Notes: generated from the letters alone by a model not told the origin. A stretch of DNA of 27,067 bases from Seminavis robusta (GCA_903772945.1 CAICTM010001551.1:1-27067); one strand, 5' to 3'. Numbered from the stretch's first letter, positions 1 to 7,139 are shown. Translations and numbers: made by a program.

Positions 1-162
1 AACAAGAGAAACCTTTGTATCCTTCAAACAAACAAGAGAAGAGAGGTTGTTGTCATGGTGGATGGTGGTTCTTTGTGGTGGAGATTGGAGTTGGTGTTGG
101 TGTTGAAGTCAAGTCAAGTCATTTTGCGAAACTCGAACGGTCACGGTGGCTGGCTGGCGTGC

Positions 163-288
163 GTGTTATACGTGTTATACGTGTTATACGTGTTATACAT
201 GTTATACATGTTATACATGTTATACGAGTGATACAAGTGATACGAGTGATACGAGTGATACGAGTGATACGAGTGATACGAGTAACAT
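163..288. repeat. 9-bp minisatellite, 13 units plus a degenerate 14th
   Basis: Thirteen uninterrupted 9-bp units lie at 163-279: four GTGTTATAC, three ATGTTATAC, then GAGTGATAC with one AAGTGATAC variant. A degenerate unit GAGTAACAT follows at 280-288. Variants are grouped in blocks rather than mixed, as expected from unequal crossing-over or slippage spreading each variant locally. The unit is a multiple of three, so translated repeats such as RVI or CYT appear in the overlapping open frames, but nothing supports these as proteins. Confidence 0.95.
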
Positions 289-440
289 CACGTGCGTTTC
301 AGGGTCTCTCATCGCTAAAATCGGCTGCCTTCCAGGAGCTCTTCACAGGCATACTGGTACGGGGCACAACTCTAGGTACCGTGGTACCGTCGGTGGCTCG
401 TCAATTAATTCATTCCGGTTTCAGCATTTATCTTGCGGGT

Positions 441-510
441 TCGTTGGTGGGATCATAGGTCTTAGTGCGTCGCCAGACTCGTTTGTGGGATCATAGGTCT
501 TAGTGCGTCG
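441..510. repeat. 32-bp direct repeat, two copies 38 bp apart
   Basis: The segment TCGTTGGTGGGATCATAGGT and its continuation to 472 (441-472) recurs at 479-510 with a single mismatch (G to T at the sixth base). Between the copies is a six-base spacer. It looks like a recent short tandem duplication in noncoding DNA. Confidence 0.9.
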
Positions 511-1149
511 TCATTGTGACTGACGCAAAGCAATCTTGCGTAAGCACTCTTTGACATAGACACCTGACAATGCTGACATACTAGTAATTCTGTTCCGAAA
601 AGACCTTCTGTGATCCAAGTCTTCAGAAGTCTTTTCTCTCTATATCTTGCATTACTGTAACCAGAACAGCCAGGAACCAGGAAGGAGCCTTTCTGTTCTT
701 AGATGTTCTTGCTATCATAAACTAAGACCAAGTCCTTATCATTGAGCATTGAGGAGCGTTAGCTGGAGCGTATTAGTACCAGTACAGCTGTTCGGTGCTG
801 GTAGAGAAACCAAGCATGATCCAGAACTACACAGTGCTGAATAGTTCTCAAGTTCTTTTTAAAATAATCTGAAGCTCAAATAAAGGGTTCGTTCCTCTTT
901 CGCCAGTGGATCACCAGTTCGCTGTGCAACAGCAATATCATACGTACGAAGGCCATCAGAGACTGCGTTGCCAGTTTCTTCTGGGTTTAGCTGAGGTGGT
1001 GCTTTTGATCCTACACGTACAGTTACAGCTGATCCTCGAAGATCCCTTGGTTTGTGAGGGGTGAGGGCGAAGCACCAACCAAAGCCGCAATCAGCTCACA
1101 ATTTTCAAGTTTCAAGATTTGCAAGCACACAGAAACCACCACATCCAAA

Positions 1150-1704
1150 ATGTACCTTCAGGACAATCTTTCGACTAACATGACAATGAATCAAGTTGCT
1201 TCTTCAGCTGAAACTGTGCTGGACCAGGACTTCTCTTCCATGGATCTGGATGATATGCTGGGCCTTGAAGAGACCCCAAGGTTTTGCCTGGAAAAATCTT
1301 CTTCATTCACTTCTCCAAACCCACCCAGGCAATCGAGCTTTCGGAGCCAGCGGAGTCTTCCAACCCGCAATGTATCATTTGGAAAATGCGAGATCCGAGT
1401 GTACGAGCGAATTCTGTCCCTCAACCTTCCAACTCAAATTGGAGGCCCATCTCTTGGTCTTGGATGGGGCTATATCGAGAAGAAATCTGTTGACCTGGAT
1501 AAATTTGAGACCAAACGAGCCTTCCAATGGAGCACACTTCGTCGGACTCCCAAGGACATTGTCATGTCTCCAGAAAAAAGGGAGAAAATGGCTCGAAAGC
1601 TTGGCTACTCTTCCCACGAGATTGAGCAGAACATCAAACTCATTAGAAAAGTGCAAAAGCAGCGTGAGAAGACTGCAATTGATGCTTTAACAAGGCTGAT
1701 GTAG
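1150..1704 (+). CDS. Small unknown protein, paralogue A of the VSFG/GGPS family
   Basis: Single-exon gene for 184 residues. I chose the ATG at 1150, preceded by an A/C-rich leader. The frame is open further upstream to a non-ATG start at 1054, and a second ATG lies at residue 11. Two blocks are shared with the gene at 6405-7139. Residues 75-108 begin VSFGKCEIRVYERIL and include GGPSLGLGWGY. Residues 139-180 include SPEKREKMARKLGY and KVQKQREKTA, a basic, helix-forming tail. A short MDLDDMLGLE segment near residue 31 also matches MDLSTLFALE in the paralogue. No enzyme motif, signal peptide or membrane segment is seen. The family is one I associate with diatom lineage-specific expansions; its function is unknown. 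Confidence 0.75.
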   Translation: MYLQDNLSTNMTMNQVASSAETVLDQDFSSMDLDDMLGLEETPRFCLEKSSSFTSPNPPRQSSFRSQRSLPTRNVSFGKCEIRVYERILSLNLPTQIGGPSLGLGWGYIEKKSVDLDKFETKRAFQWSTLRRTPKDIVMSPEKREKMARKLGYSSHEIEQNIKLIRKVQKQREKTAIDALTRLM

Positions 1705-2196
1705 GACGATCATTTCTGATCGGCCGCGAGAGGGGTTCAAGTAATTCTATTGCTTAGTAATTTCATAATTCTGGGAGTCAAGTTCACTACGTAGACTAAT
1801 CATACGATTTTCGCAAAAAGTGACTGAATTAACTACGTACTGTTGCTACCGGTAGTGCTTCTATATCTACATAGCTAGATATTGCTGTTGCCTATGCAAT
1901 GTCACTCTGAATCCCAACGCTGGATAATAAGACTGTGGAGTGGATATGTTTTGCCTTTTACCGCGTCTACTGTTGAATCGATGAGAAAACTACAAATGTA
2001 CGGAGCGAGCGAGCGGCGAGGAAGCAGCCATGTAGTGAAGACATCGAGGGGGGATTACTCCAAACTCAAAAGTCTAGCTCAACCGAGGACTTCTAGTAAC
2101 AGACCCACAAAAAGTTCATCAAACATGGACATACAAGTTTGGTTCCTCTGCCGCTACTGCGTACAGCCTTACTCATTTCTTCGCCTCCATACTGAC
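1705..2196. other. Intergenic region after paralogue A
   Basis: This holds the 3' flank of the preceding gene. I see no convincing gene. One palindromic TACCGGTA word lies at 1847-1854. The open frame running to 2259 from about 1882 has no conserved features and crosses into the duplicated noncoding block. Confidence 0.6.
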
Positions 2197-2556
2197 GGTC
2201 TTCCAGCTTCCAGCCGCTCCGGTACCGGTAGTTGGCTCCAGCTAGAGCGATTTAGCTAGCTAGCTGGCAACCTCAAACAGTCAGCCCTTCTGCCCTTCTT
2301 GCTCAAAAGAAGGGGTTTTAAAAGTGCAGCGGCAGGACAATGACTCGCCGAATCATGCCATCCAGGGGCCGACGAAGTCGCAGCTCCGCAGTGCTACCAT
2401 GCTACACGCACGGTACCAAGACACTGCACCAATTACAAATAATAGGGGCCAATTGCTAATTGTCTACCAGCCAGATTGGTGGGAGATTGATCCACAGGGA
2501 AATCGGATTGATTCGATTCCTTCGCCAGTGTGCTGAAGCCTGCAGTGGCCACCGGT
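2197..2556. repeat. Duplicated noncoding block, copy A
   Basis: This block aligns in the same orientation with 5718-6212. Shared anchors in the same order are GGTCTTCCAGC followed by GGTACCGGTA, AGCCCTTCTGCCC, AGCGGCAGGACA, then CAGATTGGTGGGAGATT, ACAGGGAAAT, GATTCCTTCGCC and GAAGCCTG. Copy B lies immediately upstream of a gene (6405). Copy A is instead followed, about 157 bp later, by the left end of the mobile-element-like unit. The copies differ by many substitutions and by insertions that make B about 135 bp longer, so the duplication is not recent. Confidence 0.85.
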
Positions 2557-2712
2557 GCGTTTTCTGAAGTTGGCTTCCTGCGTTTGCCGTCATCGGTTTT
2601 GTGGGGCGCGCCCGAGTCGTTACGATGTACTGTGACTCCTCACTGCTCCTGTGACTGAAGTTCGAAGTTCGGCGCCGTTGGCTGTTCATCACTGGGTTGC
2701 CAGGACAGGGGG

Positions 2713-2742
2713 CACTACATACAGCCTGTGCATATGAACAGG
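2713..2742 (+). repeat. Left terminal inverted repeat
   Basis: CACTACATACAGCCTGTGC continues into CATATGAACAGG. It pairs with the minus-strand reading of 5068-5102, with a 2-bp indel after CACT and a 3-bp indel inside the CATAT stretch. The inner 18 bases (2725-2742) are themselves a variant of the interspersed palindrome, so the terminal repeat carries the same motif as the internal clusters. Confidence 0.8.
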
Positions 2743-2809
2743 GAGGATGCCCACAGATTGAGAGCAAGGCCAGCCATTTTTTTGGCCTGAATTCAAAAAC
2801 GTCCAATTT

Positions 2810-2939
2810 CCTGTGCAATCGAACAGGATAGCGACGCCTGTTCAATTGCACAGGAAATTAGACGGCCTGTGCAATCGAACAGGATGGTGACGTCCTGTTC
2901 AAATGCACAGGAGCTCGATGTCCTGTTCAAATGCACAGG
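2810..2939. repeat. Left palindrome cluster, five 18-bp copies
   Basis: Copies lie at 2810-2827, 2837-2854, 2866-2883, 2894-2911 and 2922-2939. Spacers are 9-11 bp. Orientation is mixed: the first and third read CCTGTGCAATCGAACAGG, the reverse-complement form, whereas the others read CCTGTTCAATTGCACAGG or CCTGTTCAAATGCACAGG. The cluster ends 84 bp before the ATG of the broken plus-strand ORF. Confidence 0.9.
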
Positions 2940-3023
2940 AATTGTGACGTTTTTTTTTCTGGGTAGGCTTTCTCATTACTCAACAGTATAGATCTGACAT
3001 TACATTCAGCATTACAGTCAAGC

Positions 3024-3419
3024 ATGTCCTCTGCGTTCAGTCAAGCTGATGATCAACTCTCCTCTGCTATCTCGCAGGCCGAGGTATGGACGTCTCCACC
3101 CGTAATCATTCAAGTAGCTGGATCTCTCAAAGACGATGGAGACAGAAAGGAAATCAATCTTATTCCAACACTCGGTCACAATACTCGCAACTGATCGGAG
3201 CCCAACACTGCTATTGTGCACTGGCTCCCAAAGGAATTCTCTACCAATACTGCTGAGTTTCGCGCTAAAACGCTTGCACCGTATTTTGTCAACGCTTGTC
3301 GTGCTTCTGGCTTTGTTGTACGACTCAGGGGTTTCGGGAAATCAAAAGATATTGCTGCCTTCATTTGCCAACGCGGACGTGGGAGGCCAATAATACCGCG
3401 AATGTGCAAAACCCTTTAG
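3024..3419 (+). pseudogene. Broken ORF with a FAR1/WRKY-GCM1-like segment
   Basis: From the ATG at 3024 the frame runs 56 codons to a TGA at 3192-3194, then stays open in the same frame to a TAG at 3417-3419. The second part contains SGFVVRLRGFGKSKD followed by FICQRGRGRP. This recalls the GF..R...S(R)SK......F.C.R.G(R) signature of FAR1-type zinc-cluster DNA-binding domains found in transposase-derived proteins. After 3419, weak continuation is visible only in another frame (W-I-C-K-S-C-S-G near 3465-3490), suggesting frameshift decay. I read it as the remnant of a transposon DNA-binding protein. The family assignment is by eye and moderate at best. The 3' end overlaps the minus-strand ORF. 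Confidence 0.45.
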
Positions 3420-4361
3420 GGAAAACTCAAAAGCATTTCCAGTTGCATTCAACAGAACTAAAATGGATTTGTAAATCATGTTCTGGTGTGCCGCCAAATG
3501 ATCGACATGGTCTTGTTTCGATTGTGCGGTATTGTCAAATCCATGCTCAGTGTCAGATGAAGCTAATCGGGTCATAACCCTGTCATCAACACCATAGGAG
3601 TCGGAGCCATGGTTGACGGACGTCCAAAACTCTGGTGTGTCGTCATCCGAGTTGATTTCCAAAGTAGTATGAAGAATCTTGTCGTAGGTTGTTCCAACAA
3701 TGGCAGTTCGATTGCATGAAGTGGAAAAAATACCAGAACCTCCATTCTTTGGTAGCACGGAGGCGTATGGGCGATCCTGCGCAGCTTCAGTGGGGCATCT
3801 ATGAAAGTAGATTGCAAGAACCTCGATTTTTGGACATATGGTATCATCACTAGAGGGTGGATCATGCATCAATTTGTATTGGATGATGGGCTGCATACAA
3901 ATTTCTCCCAGAGGGATGTCCTTATCCAACTTGTAACAGGAGTTACAGAATCCATATGTTGACTCACCCGATACAAAATTGCGTTGAGTGCATGTGAACT
4001 TTTGAAAGGCAGAATGCAGAGGATTGGTAGCATCCAAAGATTTCTTCAGTTCTGACACTGGTCTGTGGCTCTTGCAGTGGATAGGATTCATCCCCAACCC
4101 TCTGCACACACGGAACATTTCATCTTCAAGACGCTTCCATTCGGGTTTGCAAGCAGTGTTGATATTCTTTTTCAAGCTGGTTTTGTTCTCTGAATCTTCA
4201 TAACTTGTAGGCTCGCCAAGAATCTCACGGTTTCCATCGAATATAGCAGTGGCCAGAATTTCTGGCAAGAGTCTACTGCTTCCATCCAAATTCTCGTAGT
4301 CTGAATGAATATCCTGCTTTGTTGGGAGATACTTCACATTAAATTGACTCGGTGTAGTCAT
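3342..4361 (-). CDS. Unknown 339-residue protein inside the element
   Basis: Minus-strand ORF from ATG 4361 (MTTPSQFNVKYLPTKQD) to 3342. Seven further upstream codons are open but begin with a non-ATG triplet. It contains scattered cysteines and histidines that could bind metal, for example CRGLGMNPIHCKSH near residues 86-99 and YGFCNSCYKL near residues 137-146. There is no signal peptide, no membrane segment, and no DDE or RNase-H signature that I can recognise. The first palindrome of the middle cluster starts only 26 bp upstream of the ATG, so the cluster could act as its promoter or autoregulatory site. Its 3' end overlaps the broken plus-strand ORF on the opposite strand, so at least part of one reading must be noncoding. 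It may be an element-encoded protein, a captured host fragment, or a chance ORF. Confidence 0.4.
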   Translation of the reverse strand: MTTPSQFNVKYLPTKQDIHSDYENLDGSSRLLPEILATAIFDGNREILGEPTSYEDSENKTSLKKNINTACKPEWKRLEDEMFRVCRGLGMNPIHCKSHRPVSELKKSLDATNPLHSAFQKFTCTQRNFVSGESTYGFCNSCYKLDKDIPLGEICMQPIIQYKLMHDPPSSDDTICPKIEVLAIYFHRCPTEAAQDRPYASVLPKNGGSGIFSTSCNRTAIVGTTYDKILHTTLEINSDDDTPEFWTSVNHGSDSYGVDDRVMTRLASSDTEHGFDNTAQSKQDHVDHLAAHQNMIYKSILVLLNATGNAFEFSLKGFAHSRYYWPPTSALANEGSNIF

Positions 4362-4386
4362 TGTTGAATGAAAACTCGGCAAAAAT

Positions 4387-4509
4387 CCTGTTCGTTTGCA
4401 CAGGCGACGGGTGCCTGTTCGTTTGCACAGGAAACTTCCTGTTCGTTTGCACAGGCGACGGGTGCCTGTTCGTTTGCACAGGCGACAGGTGCCTGTTCAG
4501 TAGTACAGG
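4387..4509. repeat. Middle palindrome cluster, five 18-bp copies
   Basis: Copies lie at 4387-4404, 4414-4431, 4438-4455, 4465-4482 and 4492-4509. The first four are identical CCTGTTCGTTTGCACAGG; the last is the divergent CCTGTTCAGTAGTACAGG. All point the same way, unlike the left cluster. Spacers are mostly CGACGGGTG-like 9-mers, with one 6-bp spacer. The cluster abuts the 5' end of the minus-strand ORF. Confidence 0.9.
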
Positions 4510-4804
4510 AAATGAGAGTAAATCTCCTCTCTTGACAAGATGGAGGTATTCTGTTTCAGACTGTAGAAGTGACTGCCTTAGATGCTCAAGTGAAAGAATA
4601 GATGGTTGCAACTTCCTGTGTTTTCCTCTTCTCAGATAATGAAAAAGAAATCAGGAGAAATGAAGTCCAAATCTCTCAGTGACAAACCCAAAAGCCACAA
4701 GCCACAAATGACTGCAAGAGACAGATATGATAGTGGTAGAAGTAGTGGTAGCAGTAGTGGAAGGATCAGTTGTTCTTGTTCTTATGCTTATGCTTGTCCT
4801 TCCT

Positions 4805-4848
4805 TGCTGCTGTTGCTGTTGCTGTTGCTGTTACTGTTGTTGTTGCTG
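4805..4848 (+). repeat. CTG/TTG trinucleotide microsatellite
   Basis: An imperfect run of CTG and TTG triplets lies inside the element. It gives a poly-leucine stretch in one overlapping open frame, which I regard as an artefact of the repeat. Confidence 0.85.
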
Positions 4849-4887
4849 AAAATGAAGAAGACTCCAACCAGCATGCACGTCAGATTT

Positions 4888-5014
4888 CCTGTGCAATTGC
4901 ACAGGAAGCACGTCGGATTGCCTGTGCAATTGCACAGTCGCCTGTTCAATTGCACAGGAATCGCGTCGCCTGTTCAATTGCACAGGAATCGCGTCGCCTG
5001 TTCATTTGCACAGG
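4888..5014. repeat. Right palindrome cluster, five 18-bp copies
   Basis: Copies lie at 4888-4905, 4921-4938, 4941-4958, 4969-4986 and 4997-5014. The first is a perfect 18-bp palindrome, CCTGTGCAATTGCACAGG. The second has the same core with its last base changed. The third and fourth are identical CCTGTTCAATTGCACAGG, and the fifth is CCTGTTCATTTGCACAGG. The last three are separated by an identical 10-bp spacer, AATCGCGTCG, giving a 28-bp period, and AATCGCGTCG also follows the last copy. The cluster leads directly into the right terminal repeat. Confidence 0.92.
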
Positions 5015-5067
5015 AATCGCGTCGCCTGCCAGGCCAAAATTTGACTGCAGGCTGGCTCTCTAAAAAT

Positions 5068-5102
5068 CCTGTTCATAATATGCACAGGCTGTATGTAGAG
5101 TG
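5068..5102 (-). repeat. Right terminal inverted repeat
   Basis: Read on the minus strand this begins CACTCTACATACAGCCTGTG and ends ATGAACAGG, matching 2713-2742. It contains a 21-bp version of the palindrome (CCTGTTCATAATATGCACAGG with 3 extra central bases) at 5068-5088. The base composition changes to ordinary intergenic sequence after 5102. Confidence 0.78.
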
Positions 5103-5717
5103 ATCTGGGCTTTACGACCGACCGTTTCGCGGAATATTCTCTTCAGGGCTGTATATCGAATATAGTACATGTAAAGAGGGGAATCGATAGAACACATGTT
5201 GCTGAGTAAGCCAAAAAATTCTCATCTTCATAGTGTACTTATTGGGGGAGTTATGGACGGTTGAAGAAATCGACCCAATGACAGGCTAATTCTTTTCACC
5301 ACATATTAAGACCGAATGATGTCACACGTAGCCTCTAGTACTGATTCTACGTAGGATCCTACGTGACGTCACACATAGCCTCAGTACTGAGTCTACTAGC
5401 TAGCACCCTGGGCACCTCCACGGTATGACACCAGCACTCGCCTCTCCATGAAGCACATGCTAAGCACCTCTATCGACACTCCTTCTCGAGGTCGAGCTCT
5501 ACCGTATCGTTCGATGCACCTCTGTACAGTCAAGCAGCGGTAGCGACTACAGTACTGGCTACTAGTACTGTAGCTACTACATGTACTAGGGCAGGTCTTA
5601 GTAGTAGGTACTATAGAAATTACTGTACAATCCCAAGAATATTAATCCGGCCTTAATGCACTGCAGGTCTTAATACCCAGATCACTCTAGTGCTCTCTAC
5701 CCCCTGTCTTCCCAAAG
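5103..5717. other. Intergenic region between element and block B
   Basis: No gene is seen. The stretch holds the CRE-containing direct repeat at 5317-5396, a CTAGCTAG word at 5396-5403, and many CTAC, TACTAG and TAGTACTG words around 5540-5640. Confidence 0.6.
5317..5396. promoter_or_regulatory. Direct repeat with CRE-like TGACGTCA and a 16-bp palindrome
   Basis: Copy 1 (5317-5350) starts TGATGTCACACGTAGCCTC and copy 2 (5364-5396) starts TGACGTCACACATAGCCTC. Both end in AGTACTGA followed by a TCTAC. Between and overlapping them is a perfect palindrome, ACGTAGGATCCTACGT (5349-5364). Copy 2 contains the canonical CRE octamer TGACGTCA. CRE-type elements mediate CO2/cAMP responses in some diatom promoters. 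The nearest downstream start codon is about 1 kb away, so a regulatory role here is inference only. Confidence 0.5.
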
Positions 5718-6212
5718 GGTCTTCCAGCCCCCAGCCGTACTAGTACGGTACCGGTACGATGTACAAGCTACAACGGTAAGACGGTACCAGTAGGTAGTCG
5801 GCTAAATGGATAAATTTAATGGCAACCTTTCTCACAGGCGCATAGCCCTTCTGCCCCTTCTTCTGTTGAAGTGAAGAAAGCTACTACATGAGCTAGAGTC
5901 TACATGCACTAGATGCGGCAGCAGCGGCAGGACACTGAGTTGCTGACTCGCCTTATCATGGGATCCAAGGGCAGATGAAGTCTCGCAGCACGTCAGTGGA
6001 TGCGTGGATATTCTAGTTACTAGCTAGCTAGTAGGCCAGCAACAGTATCAAAACCCGATTGTACTCATTGTTCCTCGGTAGACTAATGTAATTGGGGCCA
6101 CTTGGCCACCAGATTGGTGGGAGATTAATCTACAGGGAAATTCCGAATGTCGCTCGCTCGATTCCTTCGCCTGCGTTGAATGTCGAAGCCTGAAGCTGCC
6201 GTAGTGGCTACC
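5718..6212. repeat. Duplicated noncoding block, copy B
   Basis: This is the same-orientation partner of 2197-2556, longer because of inserted sequence around 6005-6080, including the CTAGCTAGCTAG run at 6020-6031. It ends about 190 bp before the ATG of the gene at 6405, so it is probably the distal promoter or upstream region of that gene. Confidence 0.85.
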
Positions 6213-6404
6213 ATACTCAACTCACTAGCTAGCCTAGCTAGCTCGAGCATCGTCAACAGAAAACGGTACTGCAAATTTCCAGGCAGAAAGCTTTTGTTAC
6301 CGTTTTGGCTGGAAGCTTTCGTTCTATCTGCTCTCATTTTCCGGTCTTTGGACTCAGGCTCATAAAAGAAGCAGCCAAACAAACTGAAAGGGACAAACCA
6401 ACAC

Positions 6405-7139
6405 ATGATGATTGGTGGAAGCAAGAACTCTGGAGCATCTCCTCCTTTGACGCTGGAAAGCGTAAACGCCACCCTGTTGGGCTCTGAACATGATAAGAGC
6501 ACAGCGGGGCAGGAGGATCTTTGGAACATGGATCTATCCACCCTTTTCGCTTTGGAGACTGAGGAACCCAGGCGTGCGGCTCCGGCGAGATCCTCGTCGG
6601 CTCGGGAACCCAGAGAAGCACTCAAGAAGCACATGCAATGCCAACGCCGCCCTTCGCTTCCTAGAAAACTTTCCAAGAGCAACCTTTCTGTTTCGTTTGG
6701 TACGAGGGAAGTTCGAGTCTTTGAACGCATCCTCGGAGATAACCCGGCTTGCCAAGGTGGGGGCCCTTCCCTTTCTATTGGTTGGAATTATGAAGAGAAG
6801 CCTCCAGTTGGCTTGGATAGACCCGTGGCGCGGCCCAGGTCTTTGTCTCCAGTGCGATCTTTGTCTCCAGTGCGATGGGCTGATGCAGCTGCTGGTGCCA
6901 TGAACCTGAAGAATACTAGTCGAAAGAAAAGCTTGGTGATGTCCGCATCCAAGCGAGAGAAGATGGCCAAGAACCTTGGATACACGAAGGAAGACATTCA
7001 GAAGAATGTAGCCCAGGTGCAAAAGGTTCAGAGACAACGCGTGAGGACTGTGAAGGCCTTGAAACAAGAAGAGCTCAAACAGTTCTGTGCTCATAAAAAT
7101 CTGGCGGTTCAGACCTGGATGGCAGGTCTCACGGCATAG
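6405..7139 (+). CDS. Small unknown protein, paralogue B of the VSFG/GGPS family
   Basis: Single-exon gene for 244 residues, starting at ATG 6405 with a second ATG at 6408. It shares two blocks with the gene at 1150-1704. Residues 96-129 begin VSFGTREVRVFERILGDNP and include GGPSLSIGWNY. Residues 180-220 include SASKREKMAKNLGY and KVQRQRVRTVKALK, a basic helical segment. Compared with paralogue A it has about 20 extra residues after the first block, including RSLSPVRSLSPVR, produced by an 18-bp tandem duplication; these SP sites could be phosphorylated. An MDLSTLFALE segment lies near residue 42. No enzyme signature, signal peptide or membrane helix is seen. Function unknown. Confidence 0.8.
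   Translation: MMIGGSKNSGASPPLTLESVNATLLGSEHDKSTAGQEDLWNMDLSTLFALETEEPRRAAPARSSSAREPREALKKHMQCQRRPSLPRKLSKSNLSVSFGTREVRVFERILGDNPACQGGGPSLSIGWNYEEKPPVGLDRPVARPRSLSPVRSLSPVRWADAAAGAMNLKNTSRKKSLVMSASKREKMAKNLGYTKEDIQKNVAQVQKVQRQRVRTVKALKQEELKQFCAHKNLAVQTWMAGLTA
6840..6875 (+). repeat. 18-bp in-frame tandem duplication
   Basis: TCTTTGTCTCCAGTGCGA occurs twice without mismatch, encoding two successive RSLSPV units. Paralogue A lacks this segment, so it arose after the two genes separated. Confidence 0.9.

Larger units (their letters stand above)
1..1149. other. Noncoding region upstream of first gene
   Basis: I see no supportable gene here. Open frames over the first 500 bases exist only because a 9-bp repeat cannot create stops in some frames. 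The stretch holds the minisatellite at 163-288 and the direct repeat at 441-510. The rest (511-1149) is unremarkable intergenic sequence that presumably includes the promoter and leader of the gene starting at 1150. No tRNA or convincing core promoter was recognised. Confidence 0.6.
2713..5102. mobile_element. Palindrome-rich DNA transposon-like element, about 2.4 kb
   Basis: The two ends are inverted copies. The left end starts CACTACATACAGCCTGTGC. The right end, read on the minus strand, starts CACTCTACATACAGCC. Similarity continues inward through GCATAT, GAACAGG, GCCAGC and TTTTGGCCTG for roughly 80 bp. Inside are seventeen copies of an 18-bp palindromic motif (consensus CCTGTTCAATTGCACAGG), fifteen of them in clusters at 2810-2939, 4387-4509 and 4888-5014. 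There is a broken plus-strand ORF (3024-3419) and an intact minus-strand ORF (3342-4361). CACT-type ends with sub-terminal repeats recall CACTA/EnSpm elements. However, no 3-bp target duplication is visible (GGG before, ATC after) and no CACTA transposase is recognised, so the superfamily is uncertain and the copy is probably non-autonomous or decayed. Confidence 0.75.

Noticed and set aside
15..496. Two overlapping open frames with RVI and CYT repeats
   Set aside because: Both are produced by the 9-bp minisatellite, which cannot introduce stops in those frames. They lack any other protein-like features.
1882..2259. 125-residue plus-strand ORF
   Set aside because: It starts at a non-ATG triplet, has no conserved features, and its 3' end lies in a duplicated noncoding block whose other copy does not keep the frame.
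4339..4611. Minus-strand ORF with PVQTNRHPS repeats
   Set aside because: It is a translation of the middle palindrome cluster; the repeat period is 27 bp, so the frame stays open by chance.
4888..5014. CRISPR array
   Set aside because: Spacers are repeated rather than unique, repeats are short palindromes in a eukaryotic setting, no cas genes are present, and the cluster is part of a transposon end.
4606..5103. Plus-strand ORF with a poly-leucine stretch
   Set aside because: It is made of a CTG/TTG microsatellite followed by translated palindrome copies (PVQLHR), with a non-ATG start.
2710..5105. Target-site duplication of the element
   Set aside because: The three bases before 2713 (GGG) and after 5102 (ATC) differ, and shifting the boundary to the perfect 12-bp CTACATACAGCC ends also gives no matching 2, 3 or 9 bp.
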